From NCBI GenBank assembly GCA_012837155.1, contig CP051546.1, positions 1,157,075-1,221,074 on the forward strand: a DNA stretch of 64,000 bases, given 5' to 3'. The notes beneath the pieces are model-generated. The model made no database searches. It was not told the DNA's origin and was given only the letters and a program-made list of their open reading frames with translations. A program made the position numbers and the translations under genes. The DNA comes from Flavobacterium sp. (GTDB taxonomy: Bacteria; Bacteroidota; Bacteroidia; Flavobacteriales; Flavobacteriaceae). Below, piece after piece: positions 17,808 to 28,044 of the stretch; position 1 is the first letter of the stretch, and each line of letters begins with the position of its first letter.

Positions 17808-18726
17808 ATGACTAATAATAAGGACGCATTTAAGGATTATTTGCAATTGGAGAAAAATATTCTCCACATACTGTAAATGCGTATTTGAATGATATAGAAT
17901 CCTTTGAGGTATTCAATAAGAATCAATTTGGTGAAGAAAATATTGAGCAAGTAAACTATAGCCAAATTAGAACATGGATTGTTTCGCTTGTGGATGATGC
18001 CATTTCAAATGTTTCAGTAAACAGAAAAGTAGCTTCCTTAAAAAGCTTTTTATAAATTTCTGCTAAAGACAAAACAAATAGAAGTTAGTCCGTTGCTAAA
18101 ACATAAAGCACTAAAAACGCCTAAAACACTTCAAATACCGTTTTCTGAAAAAGAAGTTGCTACTGTCTTAAATCAAATGCAAAACCCAGAAGGCTTTGAA
18201 GCGATAAGGGATAAGCTTATCATAGACTTGTTTTATACTACGGGCATTCGAAGAACGGAGTTTGATTCATTTAAAAATAAACAATGTGGATTCTTCTGGT
18301 AATATACTCAAGGTTCTTGGCAAAAGAAATAAAGAGCGAGTGCTTCCGCTGCTGCCAATTATTACAAAACAGTTAATTTTATATTTAGACGAAAGAACAC
18401 ATTTAGAGACGATTAGAGATAAAGACTATTTTTTTCTCACAAAAAGAGGATTAAAATTGAATGATTCCTTTGTATATCGATTGATTAATGCGTACTTTAG
18501 TACTGTCTCCGAGAAAGTAAAGAAGAGTCCGCATATATTAAGACATACATTTGCGACTCATTTACTGAACAATGGAGCCGATTTAAATTCAGTAAAAGAA
18601 TTATTAGGACATTCAAGTTTAGCTTCGACACAAATTTATACGCATAGTAGTTTATCAGAGTTAAAAAAGTGTATGAAGAGTCTCATCCAAGGAATAAGAA
18701 ATAATTCGAATATGTTTAACAAATAA
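17808..18726 (+). CDS. Tyrosine recombinase, XerC/XerD-like, frameshifted
   Basis: ATG 17808 begins [20 protein letters not shown]. The core-binding SAM-like domain continues through [20 protein letters not shown], then the catalytic domain. Visible catalytic positions are the first Arg in [10 protein letters not shown], the Lys region [13 protein letters not shown], His-x-x-Arg in [12 protein letters not shown], the His in [11 protein letters not shown], and the Tyr in IYTHSS. Indels near 17857, 18050 and 18262 break the frame; restored length is about 305 residues. Proteins of this type resolve chromosome dimers. Its fixed place beside rpsU and hpf indicates a core-genome recombinase, not an integrase of the nearby accessory region. 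Confidence 0.9.
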
Positions 18727-18737
18727 AAATTTTGATT

Positions 18738-19038
18738 ATGAAGGTAAATGTTCATGCAGTTAACTTTACAGTTGACGGGAAGTTAGTGGGTTTTGTTCAA
18801 GAAAGAATGGATAGCTAGAAAAGTACTATGACAAGGTGGTTTCGTCTGATGTTTTTTGAAAGTGGAGAAAAACAAGTGAGAAGGAAAATAAAATTGCAGA
18901 GATAAAAGTAAATGTTCCTGGAGATGAATTTATTGTCAAAAAGCAGTGTAAACTTTTGAGGAAGCTGTTGAGCAATCTACAGAATCACTAGAGCGTTTGC
19001 TGGTAAAAAGAAAAGAAAAAATCAAATCAAATATTTAA
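18738..19038 (+). CDS. hpf: Ribosome hibernation-promoting factor (HPF/RaiA family), frameshifted
   Basis: ATG 18738 reads MKVNVHAVNFTVDGKLVGFV, then after indels near 18813, 18859 and 18945 YYDKVVSSDVFLKVE, IAEIKVNVPGDEFIVKKQCK and TFEEAVEQSTESLERLLVKR. This is the short S30EA-like ribosome-binding domain, about 100 residues, which stalls ribosomes in stationary phase. No ORF covers it because of three or more one-base changes. It sits between the recombinase and the tRNA-tuf cluster, as in related genomes. Confidence 0.85.
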
Positions 19039-19059
19039 TATAAATTTTCATTAAAAAAG

Positions 19060-19090
19060 TTTGATTAAAAAACAAAAAGATATACATTTG
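19060..19090 (+). promoter_or_regulatory. Promoter of the tRNA-tuf operon (TTTG - 19 bp - TACATTTG)
   Basis: TTTG at 19060-19063 and TACATTTG at 19083-19090 with 19 bp between them match the -33 / -7 consensus of the Bacteroidota primary sigma factor very well. It lies 39 bases before the first tRNA. Confidence 0.85.
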
Positions 19091-19092
19091 CA

Positions 19093-19119
19093 GTCCGTTA
19101 GAAATAGCGGACTTTTTTT
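19093..19119 (+). terminator. Hairpin plus T run between hpf and tRNA-Thr
   Basis: GTCCGTTA (19093-19100) pairs with TAGCGGAC (19105-19112) around GAAA, followed by T7. It could end the hpf transcript. It lies downstream of the strong promoter box, so it may also attenuate the tRNA-tuf transcript at its very start. Confidence 0.7.
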
Positions 19120-19128
19120 ATTGATATT

Positions 19129-19202
19129 GCCAGCGTAGCTCAGTTGGCTAGAGCAGCTGATTTGTAATCAGCAGGTCGTGGGTTCGAGTCCCTCCGCCGG
19201 CT
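19129..19202 (+). tRNA. tRNA-Thr (anticodon TGT)
   Basis: A full cloverleaf can be drawn: D arm GCTCAGTTGGCTAGAGC, anticodon stem GCTGA/TCAGC with loop TTTGTAA, and T arm GTGGGTTCGAGTCCC. The acceptor pairs GCCAGCG with CGCCGGC, with one A-C mismatch that may be a base error. The CCA end is not fully encoded. Confidence 0.93.
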
Positions 19203-19291
19203 CAAGAGGTAAGATTTTAGATTAATGATTTTAGATTCTTTGAGAATCAGAAAGTACTAGTTTTCAATCACGATTTGTAATCATAAAAAAG

Positions 19292-19375
19292 GGGGAGATA
19301 CTCAAGCGGCCAACGAGGGCAGACTGTAAATCTGCTGTGTGAACTTCGCAGGTTCGAATCCTGCTCTCCCCACCA
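19292..19375 (+). tRNA. tRNA-Tyr (anticodon GTA)
   Basis: Class II tRNA with a long variable arm. The acceptor GGGGAGA pairs with TCTCCCC, the anticodon loop is CTGTAAA, and a CCA end is encoded at 19373-19375. Confidence 0.95.
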
Positions 19376-19463
19376 AGCCAGATGGCAGATATTGGATGGC
19401 AGATTTTAAAGTTAGATTTTTTTGTCTAACGTCTGAAATCTGTAGTCTGTAATCTAAAAAACT

Positions 19464-19535
19464 GCCGACTTAGCTCAGAGGTAGAGTGCTTCCTTGGTAA
19501 GGAAGAGGTCACGGGTTCAATTCCCGTAGTTGGCT
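19464..19535 (+). tRNA. tRNA-Thr (anticodon GGT)
   Basis: The acceptor GCCGACT pairs with AGTTGGC, the anticodon stem is CTTCC/GGAAG with loop TTGGTAA, and the T arm contains GGGTTCAATTCCC. It lies 56 bases before tuf, so the tRNAs and tuf are probably one transcript. Confidence 0.95.
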
Positions 19536-19591
19536 CAAAGAAAGTATAAAATTGAACACTAATAAATTAATAAGATTAAAAACTAAGTAAA

Positions 19592-20781
19592 ATGGCAAAA
19601 GAAACCTTTAACCGTAGCAAACCCCACTTAAACATTGGAACAATTGGGCACGTCGATCACGGAAAAACAACTTTAACTGCAGCAATAACTAAAGTGTTAT
19701 CTGATGCTGGTTACTGTCAAGCAAAATCGTTTGATCAAATCGATAATGCTCCAGAAGAAAAAGAAAGAGGTATTACAATTAATACGTCTCACGTTGAGTA
19801 TGAAACTGCTAACCGTCACTACGCGCACGTTGACTGTCCTGGTCACGCGGATTACGTAAAAAACATGGTTACAGGTGCTGCTCAAATGGATGGTGCAATT
19901 CTTGTTGTAGCTGCTACAGATGGACCAATGCCACAAACACGTGAGCACATTCTATTAGGTCGCCAAGTTGGTATTCCTAGAATGGTTGTATTCATGAACA
20001 AAGTGGATATGGTTGATGATGCTGAGTTGTTAGAGCTTGTTGAAATGGAGATTAGAGACTTATTGTCTTTCTATGAATATGATGGAGATAATTGTCCAGT
20101 TATTCAAGGATCTGCTTTAGGAGGATTGAATAATGATCCAGCTTGGGTACCAAAAATTATTGAATTGATGGAAGCTGTTGATGCTTGGATTGAAGAGCCA
20201 GTGCGTGATACAGAAAAACCATTCTTGATGCCAGGTTGAGGATGTATTTACAATTACTGGTCGTGGAACTGTAGCTACAGGTCGTATCGAAACAGGTATT
20301 GCTAATACAGGAGATGCTGTTGAAATCATTGGTATGGGAGCTGAAAATTGACTTCTACAATTACAGGAGTTGAGATGTTCCGTAAATCCTTGATAGAGGT
20401 GAAGCAGGAGACAACGTAGGTTTGTTGTTGAGAGGTATTGATAAAGAATCTATCAAAAGAGGAATGGTTATCATTAAACCAGGTTCTGTAAAACCACACA
20501 AAACTTTTAAAGCTGAAGTGTATATCTTGAAAAAAGAAGAAGGTGGTCGTCATTACGCCATTCCACAATAACTATCGTCCGCAGTTTTTACGTACGTACA
20601 ACTGATGTAACAGGAGTTATTACTTTGCCAGCAGGTTGTAGAGATGGTAATGCCAGGTGATAACTTAACAATTAATGTAGAATTGTTAAGCCCTATTGCG
20701 ATGAATGTAGGACTTCGTTTCGCTATCCGTGAAGGTGGTAGAACAGTAGGTGCTGGTCAGGTAACTGAGATAGTAGGTTAA
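19592..20781 (+). CDS. tuf: Elongation factor Tu, frameshifted
   Basis: EF-Tu brings aminoacyl-tRNA to the ribosome. The first 215 residues are open and carry the G motifs [18 protein letters not shown] and NKVD. The rest is in other frames: [20 protein letters not shown], then [40 protein letters not shown] and [24 protein letters not shown] text (here LRFAIREGG), ending VTEIVG at 20781. One-base indels lie near 20235 (CCAGGTTGAG for CCAGTTGAG), 20346, 20381, 20560-20575 and 20636. The restored size of about 395 residues is normal. As an essential gene it cannot really be broken, so these are taken as sequence errors. Confidence 0.95.
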
Positions 20782-20804
20782 TCCTATAAAAATAATTTAT
20801 AAAG

Positions 20805-20835
20805 CCAGTAACATCCATGGGTGTTACTGGTTTTT
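20805..20835 (+). terminator. Terminator after tuf
   Basis: CCAGTAACA (20805-20813) pairs with TGTTACTGG (20822-20830), followed by TTTTT. It precedes tRNA-Trp by a few bases. Confidence 0.88.
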
Positions 20836-20840
20836 AACGA

Positions 20841-20911
20841 ACGGGCGTAGTTCAAGGGTAGAATAGCGGTCTCCAAAACCGTTGATGGGGGTTCGAATCC
20901 CTCCGCCCGTG
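20841..20911 (+). tRNA. tRNA-Trp (anticodon CCA)
   Basis: The acceptor ACGGGCG pairs with CGCCCGT, the anticodon loop is CTCCAAA, and the T arm is GGGGTTCGAATCCC. It sits between tuf and secE, the usual position in this phylum. Confidence 0.95.
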
Positions 20912-20929
20912 CAAAAAAAATAAATCATA

Positions 20930-21127
20930 ATGACAAAAGTTGTTAATTATCTATCAGAATCATTTGAAGAATTACGATCAAATGTGACTTGGCCAGAATG
21001 GGCCGAAGTGCAACGTCTAACAATTGTTGTTGCTGTTTTTTCAGTGATACTCGCTATGGCAACATGGGGAATAGATGAATTTTTTGCAAAATCAATTGCT
21101 GGTTTTTTTAACTGGTTAAAAGCATAA
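20930..21127 (+). CDS. secE: Preprotein translocase subunit SecE
   Basis: An intact 65-residue protein with the SecE form: an amphipathic N-terminal helix (ESFEELRSNVTWPEWAEVQR), containing the conserved V-TWP-W segment, and a single membrane span (LTIVVAVFSVILAMATWG). It stabilises SecY in the Sec channel. It lies just after tRNA-Trp and 10 bases before nusG, as in most bacteria. Confidence 0.95.
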   Translation: MTKVVNYLSESFEELRSNVTWPEWAEVQRLTIVVAVFSVILAMATWGIDEFFAKSIAGFFNWLKA

Positions 21128-21137
21128 TTTTTTTGTT

Positions 21138-21687
21138 ATGGCAGATAATAATATGAAGAAGTGGTATGTCGTTCGGGCAGTAAGCGGGCAAGAAAATAAA
21201 GTGAAAGCATACATCGAAACTGAAATCGCTAGATTAGGGATGGGTGATTATGTTTCACAGGTTTTGGTTCCTACCGAGAAAATAGTTACTGTCAAAGACG
21301 GAAAAAAGATGGCTAAAGATAAAGTCTATTTTCCGGGTTATGTAATGATTGAAGCTAATCTTGTTGGAGAAATCCCTCATATTATTAAGTCTATAACAAG
21401 TGTAATTGGTTTTTAGGTGAAATAAAGGAGGAGAACCAGTGCCTTTACGACTTTCTGAAGTAAACAGAATGTTGGGCAAAGTAGATGAATTGGCTGTAAA
21501 TACGGATACGCGTTCTATTCCTTTCAATTTAGGAGAGACCATTAAAGTTATTGACGGTCCTTTTAATGGTTTTAATGGAACTGTTGAAAAAATAAATGAA
21601 GAAAAGCGTAAACTAGAAGTAATGGTTAAAATTTTCGGAAGAAAAACGCCATTAGAACTAGGATTTATGCAAGTTGAAAAAGTATAA
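21138..21687 (+). CDS. nusG: Transcription termination/antitermination factor NusG, frameshifted
   Basis: The N-terminal NGN domain begins [20 protein letters not shown] and carries [11 protein letters not shown]. The C-terminal KOW domain carries [20 protein letters not shown] and [14 protein letters not shown]. Two missing bases near 21413-21425 break the frame: GGTTTTTAGGTGAAATAAAGG should give G-F-L-G-E-N-K-G-G. Restored length is about 183 residues. NusG links RNA polymerase to the ribosome and Rho. A diverged paralogue acts in the polysaccharide locus at 54750. Confidence 0.95.
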
Positions 21688-21752
21688 TTTTTGTTACATC
21701 TATAATAAACCACATTTTCGCTTCCAATGTTAATGTGTTAAATTTAAAAAAA

Positions 21753-22199
21753 ATGGCTAAAGAGATTAGTAAAGTAGTTAAACTACAAGTTAAGGGAGGT
21801 GCTGCGAACCCGTCGCCACCGGTTTGGACCTGCTTTAGGTGCTGCTGGTGTTAATATCATGGAGTTCTGTAAGCAATTTAATGCTAGAACCCAAGATAAA
21901 CCAGGTAAAGTTTGCCCAGTGCAAATTACAGTGTATAAAGACAAATCTTTCGATTTTGTTGTAAAAACACCACCTGCTGCTGTTCAATTGATGGATGCAG
22001 CAAAGCTTAATCTGGTTCGGGAGAACCAAATCGTAAGAAAGTAGCTAGCGTTACTTGGGATGTTATTAAAGCAATTGCGGAAGACAAGATGGTTGATTTA
22101 AATGCATTCACAATCGAGTCTGCTATGAGCATGATCGCAGGAACGGCTAGATCTATGGGTATAACTGTAACTGGAGATTCTCCTCTAAAACAAGCGTAA
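21753..22199 (+). CDS. rplK: 50S ribosomal protein uL11, frameshifted
   Basis: ATG 21753 reads [20 protein letters not shown], then, after an indel near 21800, [20 protein letters not shown] and [20 protein letters not shown]. After another indel near 22015 come [20 protein letters not shown] and [13 protein letters not shown]. The proline-rich N-terminal and the rRNA-binding C-terminal domain are both present. uL11 builds the GTPase-associated centre with L10 and L12. Confidence 0.95.
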
Positions 22200-22202
22200 G
22201 AT

Positions 22203-22890
22203 ATGGCAAAATTGACAAAAAAGCAAAAAGAGGCTGCTTCAAAAATTGAAAAGAACAAATTGTACTCTTTAAAAGATGCTGCGGCATTGATAAAAGTAGT
22301 TGCTTCTGCAAAATTTGATGAGTCGGTTGATATCGCAGTACGTTGGGTGTAGATCCAAGAAAGCGAATCAAATGGTTAGAGGTGTGGTAACATTACCTCA
22401 CGGAACTGGTAAAGATGTAAAAGTATTAGCATTAGTTACTCCAGATAAAGAAGCGGAAGCTAAAGAAGCTGGAGCAGACTATGTAGGTCTTGATGAGTAT
22501 TTACAAAAAATTAAAGACGGTTGGACAGATGTGGATGTAATTATCACGATGCCTTCTGTTATGGGTAAATTAGGGCCATTAGGTCGTATTTTAGGACCTA
22601 GAGGTTTAATGCCAAATCCTAAAACAGGGACTGTAACTATGGATGTTGCAAAAGCTGTTCAAGAAGTAAAAGCGGGTAAAATCGACTTTAAAGTAGATAA
22701 AACAGGTATCATACATGCAGGAATTGGAAAAATTTCTTTCGATGCTGATAAAATTGTAGATAACGCCCACGAAATTATTCAAACATTAATCAAACTTAAA
22801 CCAACTGCGGCTAAAGGAACATACATCAAAAGTATTTACCTAACTAGCACAATGAGTCCTGCAATTGCATTGGATCCTAAAGCAGTATAA
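22203..22890 (+). CDS. rplA: 50S ribosomal protein uL1, frameshifted
   Basis: ATG 22203 follows the rplK stop by 3 bases. The sequence reads [20 protein letters not shown], then [20 protein letters not shown] after restoring one T near 22344. The remainder is open, with [40 protein letters not shown] and [20 protein letters not shown]. The two-domain L1 fold and usual length (about 229 residues) are present. L1 forms the mobile stalk near the E site. Confidence 0.95.
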
Positions 22891-22912
22891 TTGGTAGTTA
22901 AAAATTTTTAGT

Positions 22913-23414
22913 ATGACTAGAGAAGAAAAATCAATCGCGATTGAAGATTTAACTGCACAGTTAGCTGGTACAAATATTATTTATGTATCTGATATTTCTG
23001 GATTAAACGCAGAAGAAACAACTTCAAACTTGAGAAGAGCTTGCTTTAAAGCAGGTATAAAATTAGAGGTAGTTAAAAACACTTTGCTTGCAAAGCAATG
23101 GAAGCTTCGGCTAATGATTATGGTGATTTACCTTCTGTTTTGACAGGTAATAGTGCTATTTTTATTGCAGATGTGGCTAACGCACCTGGAAAATAATCAA
23201 AGATTTCCGTAAAAAGAATGCTAAGCCAATTTTAAAAGGAGCTTACATCAATTCAGAAATTTACATTGGAGACGATCAACTAGATGCTTTGGCAACTATT
23301 AAATCTAAAGAAGAGCTTATCGGCGAAATCATTGGATTATTGCAATCACCAGCACAAAGAGTTATTTCTGCTTTACAAAATCAATTCGCAAACAGCGAAG
23401 AAGTTGAAGCATAA
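22913..23414 (+). CDS. rplJ: 50S ribosomal protein uL10, frameshifted
   Basis: The N-terminal piece is MTREEKSIAIEDLTAQLAGT, then YVSDISGLNAEETTSNLRRA. Indels near 23097 and 23195 shift the rest, which reads ANDYGDLPSVLTGNSAIFIA, KNAKPILKGAYINSEIYIGD and IIGLLQSPAQRVISALQNQF, ending EEVEA at 23414. About 166 residues. L10 anchors the L12 dimers. Confidence 0.93.
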
Positions 23415-23507
23415 TACTCAAAACAAGGAATTTGGTTTTCTTGTTGCTTAAAATAGCGCACAATAAATAAATTATATTTTACAAATCATTTTAAAACGAT
23501 AGAAAAA

Positions 23508-23876
23508 ATGGCAGATTTGAAACAATTCGCAGAACAATTAGTTAACCTAACAGTAAAAGAAGTTAACGAATTAGCAACAATATTAAAAGACGAGTACGGT
23601 ATCGAACCAGCTGCTGCAGCTGTAGTAGTTTCAGGTGGTGGTGAAGCTGCTGCTGAAGAAGTTCAAACAGAATTTACAGTAGTATTAAAAGAGGCAGGAG
23701 CTTCTAAATTAGCTGTAGTAAAAGCGGTTAAAGAATTAACTGGTTTGGGTCTTAAAGAAGCTAAAGATTTAGTAGATGCTGCTCCATCTAATATTAAAGA
23801 AGGTGTAACTAAAGAAGAAGCAGAAGGGCTTAAAAAATCTTTAGAAGAAGCTGGAGCTGTAGTTGAATTAAAATAA
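23508..23876 (+). CDS. rplL: 50S ribosomal protein bL12
   Basis: An intact 122-residue protein. The N-terminal dimerisation domain ([20 protein letters not shown]) is followed by the Ala-Gly-rich hinge and the C-terminal factor-binding domain ([20 protein letters not shown] and [19 protein letters not shown]). It recruits translation GTPases to the ribosome. Confidence 0.97.
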   Translation: MADLKQFAEQLVNLTVKEVNELATILKDEYGIEPAAAAVVVSGGGEAAAEEVQTEFTVVLKEAGASKLAVVKAVKELTGLGLKEAKDLVDAAPSNIKEGVTKEEAEGLKKSLEEAGAVVELK

Positions 23877-23897
23877 TTCAACCCGCTTTACAGAATA

Positions 23898-23940
23898 GGT
23901 TAGGTCTTGAAATACACTTTCAAAGACCTAAACCATTTTT
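23898..23940 (+). terminator. Hairpin between rplL and rpoB (attenuator or terminator)
   Basis: The arm at 23898-23912 and the arm at 23918-23934 (AAAGACCTAAACC) are complementary except for two missing T bases in the left arm, and ATTTTT follows. This place is where many bacteria attenuate the ribosomal-protein transcript before rpoBC. The rest of 23941-24144 is AT-rich with no gene. Confidence 0.65.
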
Positions 23941-24144
23941 CGTATAATAAAATTATATTGCGTTTTATTATAAAATAGTTTAAAATACATAAGTGTTTTT
24001 AAATCAATACGATGAAAGAAAATAAAATTATAGAGCTTGCTCTTGTATTATTTTTAAAGAGGTATTGATTAAAAAAGAAAGTATTGGCTAAACTGTGTTT
24101 TTACACAAAAAATTACTTTTTTTTAATCAAAATTTTGTCCATTG

Positions 24145-27100
24145 ATGATAACAAATCAGACTGAAAGATTGAATTTTGCCTCAACAAAAAATATTCCTGA
24201 CTATCCAGATTTTCTAGATGTTCAGGTTAAATCGTTTAAAGATTTCTTCCAATTGGAAACCAAATCTGACGAAAGAGGCGACGAAGGTTTATACAACACC
24301 TTCATGGAAAACTTTCCAATTACCGATACAAGAAATAACTTTGTATTGGAATTTCTTGATTATTTTGTAGATCCACCGCGTTATACTATTCAAGAATGTA
24401 TCGAAAGAGGGCTTACGTATAGTGTGCCTTTAAAAGCAAGGTTTAAAACTATATTGTACAGATCCAGAGCACGAAGATTTTGAAACCATTGTTCAGGATG
24501 TATATCTTGGGACAATTCCTTACATGACTCCTTCCGGAACTTTTGTAATCAATGGCGCAGAGCGTGTGGTTGTTTCTCAATTGCACCGTTCTCCAGGGGT
24601 TTTCTTTGGACAATCATTCCACGCCAATGGAACAAAATTGTATTCTGCCAGAGTAATTCCTTTTAAAGGTTCTTGGATAGAATTTTCAACTGATATCAAC
24701 AGCGTAATGTACGCTTATATCGATAGAAAGAAAAAATTACCGGTTACCACTTTATTCCGTGCCATTGGGTTCGAAAGAGACAAGGACATCCTAGAGATTT
24801 TCGACCTTGCTGAGGAAATTAAAGTATCTAAAACAGGACTTAAAAAATATATTGGTAGAAAATTAGCCGCTCGTGTATTAAACACTTGGCATGAAGATTT
24901 CGTTGATGAAGATACCGGCGAAGTGGTTTCTATCGAACGTAACGAAATAATCCTTGACAGAGATACCATTATCGATAAAGATAATGTGGAAGAAATCATC
25001 GATTCTAACGTGAAATCTATTTTGTTGCACAAGGAAGATAATAATGCAGTTGATTATTCTATCATCCACAACACGCTACAAAAGACCCAACCAATTCTGA
25101 AAAAGAAGCCGTTGAGCACATTTACAGACAATTGCGTAACGCAGAACCGCCTGATGAAGAAAACGGCTCGTGGTATTATAGATAAATTATTCTTCTCTGA
25201 CCAACGTTACAATTTAGGCGAGGTAGGTCGTTACAGAATAAACAAAAAACTGGGTCTTGATACGCCGATGGAAAAGCAAGTGCTTACCAAAGAAGACATC
25301 ATTACCATAGTAAAATATTTGATTGAATTAATCAATGCGAAAGCAGATATTGATGATATCGATCACTTGTCAAACCGTCGTGTTAGAAACCGTTGGAGAG
25401 CAATTGTCTCAACAGTTTGGTGTAGGTTTGGCTCGTATGGCGAGAACCATTCGTGAGCGTATGAACGTTCGTGATAACGAGGTGTTTACACCAATTGATT
25501 TGATTAATGCCAAAACATTATCATCAGTAATCAACTCGTTCTTTGGAACCAACCAGTTGTCTCAGTTTATGGATCAAACGAATCCATTAGCCGAGATTAC
25601 ACACAAAAGAAGATTATCAGCCCTTGGACCAGGTGGACTTTCTCGTGAAAGAGCAGGGTTTGAGGTTCGTGACGTTCACTATACGCATTACGGACGTTTA
25701 TGTCCAATTGAAACACCTGAGGGACCAAACATTGGTTTGATTTCTTCTCTTGGTGTTTATGCTAAAGTAAACGGAATGGGTTTCATCGAAACGCCGTATC
25801 GTAAAGTAACAAAAGGAGTAGTGGATTTAGTTTCTGCTCCAGTTTATTTGAGCGCCGAGGAAGAAGAAGGGATGATGATTTCTCAAGCAAACATCGAAAT
25901 GGATGCTACAGGAAAAATTCTTGCCGATAATGTTATTGCGCGTGAAGAAGGCGATTTTCCTGTTGTTGATCCATCAAAAGTAGATTATGCGGATGTTGCT
26001 CCAAATCAAATTGCCTCGATTTCGGCTTCATTAATTCCTTTCTTGGAACATGATGATGCGAATAGAGCCTTGATGGGATCGAATATGATGCGTCAAGCTG
26101 TACCATTAATACGTCCTGAAGCACCAATTGTTGGAACAGGATTAGAGCGTCAAGTAGCTTCTGATTCTAGGGTGTTAATCAATGCCGAAGGAAACGGAAC
26201 GGTAGAATATGTAGATGCCAATATCATTACCATCAAGTACGATCGTTCTGAAGAAGAAAGAATGGTAAGTTTTGAAGAAGATGAAAAAACATACAATCTA
26301 ATTAAATTTAGAAAAACCAATCAAGGAACAAGTATCAATCTAAAACCTATTGTAAGAAAAGGCGATAGAGTGACTCTTGGACAAGTATTGTCAGAAGGAT
26401 ATGCTACTCAAAATGGAGAATTAGCTTTAGGTAGAAACCTTAAAGTAGCTTTTATGCCATGGAAAGGGTACAACTTCGAGGATGCGATTGTAATTTCTGA
26501 AAAAGTAGTTCGCGACGATATTTTTACCTCTATTCACGTCGATGATTATTCATTAGAAGTGAGAGATACTAAATTAGGTAACGAAGAATTAACGAACGAT
26601 ATTCCGAACGTTTCTGAAGAAGCTACTAAAGATTTAGATGAAAATGGTATGATTAGAATTGGAGCCGAGGTTAAACCTGGCGACATTCTTATTGGTAAAA
26701 TTACTCCAAAAGGAGAATCAGATCCTACTCCAGAAGAAAAATTGTTAAGAGCCATCTTCGGGGACAAAGCAGGAGATGTGAAAGATGCTTCATTAAAAGC
26801 ATCTCCCTCTTTGCATGGTGTAGTTTTAGATAAAAAATTGTTCGCAAGAGCGGTAAAAGATAAACGTAAACGTACGCAAGATAAAGATGCTTTAGGCGCA
26901 TTGGAAATGGAATTCGAAACGAAATTTGTTGAATTAAAAGACAAATTAGTCGAAAAACTTTTCTTAATCGTTAACGGAAAAACTTCTCAAGGTGTCATGA
27001 ATGATTTGGGCGAAGAAGTTTTACCAAAAGGTAAAAAATACACCCAGAAAATGCTGTATGCTGTTGAAGATTTGCTCACTTAAGCAAAGGACAATGGGTT

Positions 27101-27958
27101 GCCGACGATACAACGAATACTATGGTAAATGATTTAATTCATAACTATAAAATTAAGTTGAATGATTTGCAAGGTGCGTTAAGAAGAGAGAAATTCACAA
27201 TTACTGTTGGAGACGAATTACCAGCAGGAATTTTGAAATTAGCTAAAGTATATGTTGCCAAAAAACGTAAACTGAAAGTTGGGGATAAAATGGCGGGACG
27301 TCACGGTAACAAAGGTATTGTTGCTCGTATCGTTCGTCATGAAGATATGCCTTTCCTTGAAGACGGAACACCAGTTGATATTGTGTTGAATCCACTTGGA
27401 GTACCTTCACGTATGAACATTGGTCAAATTTATGAAACCGTTTTAGGATGGGCTGGAATGAACTTGGGTAGAAAATTTGCTACTCCAATTTTTGATGGTG
27501 CCTCTCTAGATCAAATCAATGAATTGACTGATGAAGCTGGAATTCCACGTTTTGGACATACCCATCTTTATGATGGAGGAACTGGAGAACGTTTCCACCA
27601 AGCAGCAACAGTTGGGGTAATCTATATGTTGAAATTGGGTCACATGGTTGACGATAAAATGCACGCACGTTCCATAGGACCATACTCATTAATTACACAA
27701 CAACCATTGGGTGGTAAAGCTCAGTTTGGAGGTCAGCGTTTTGGAGAGATGGAGGTTTGGGCACTTGAAGCTTATGGAGCATCAAGTACGCTTCGTGAAA
27801 TATTGACCGTGAAATCGGATGACGTTATTGGTAGAGCTAAAACTTACGAAGCCATCGTTAAGGGCGAGTCTATGCCAGAGCCAGGATTGCCAGAATCATT
27901 CAATGTATTGATGCATGAATTGAAAGGCCTTGGACTTGACATCCGTTTAGAAGAATAA
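24145..27958 (+). CDS. rpoB: DNA-directed RNA polymerase beta subunit, frameshifted
   Basis: ATG 24145 reads [20 protein letters not shown]. The text continues through all conserved blocks: [40 protein letters not shown] (rifampicin pocket), [52 protein letters not shown], and [18 protein letters not shown] at the end. Indels lie near 24455, 25095-25145, 25395 and 27078, so four overlapping pieces cover it. The residues equivalent to E. coli Q513, D516, H526 and S531 look wild type, so no rifampicin-resistance change is apparent. Restored size is about 1270 residues. Confidence 0.96.
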
Positions 27959-27961
27959 AAT

Positions 27962-28035
27962 AGTTGATGGTTGGTGGTTGATGGTTGTCGGAATATATTC
28001 CAAAACTATCAACCAACAACTAACAACCAACAACT
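27962..28035. repeat. Imperfect inverted repeat between rpoB and rpoC
   Basis: The 26-base arm at 27962-27987, built from GGTTGATGGTTG-type units, is complementary to 28010-28035 at 22 of 26 positions. No T run follows, so it is probably not a simple terminator; it may stabilise or pause the rpoBC transcript. Confidence 0.75.
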
Positions 28036-28044
28036 TAAAATTTT

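Noticed and set aside
17808..18726. Tyrosine recombinase as integrase of the accessory patch at 11.3-17.4 kb
   Set aside because: Its position between rpsU and hpf is conserved in the phylum as far as I know, and its motifs are XerC/D-like, so it is a core gene and not an island integrase.
19376..19463. A tRNA-Gly between tRNA-Tyr and tRNA-Thr, as in E. coli
   Set aside because: No cloverleaf can be drawn in this gap; only repeated fragments of a TCTGAAATCTG-like intergenic sequence are present.
25540..25760. Rifampicin-resistance mutation in rpoB
   Set aside because: The pocket reads [20 protein letters not shown] and LSALGPGGL; the usual resistance positions appear wild type.
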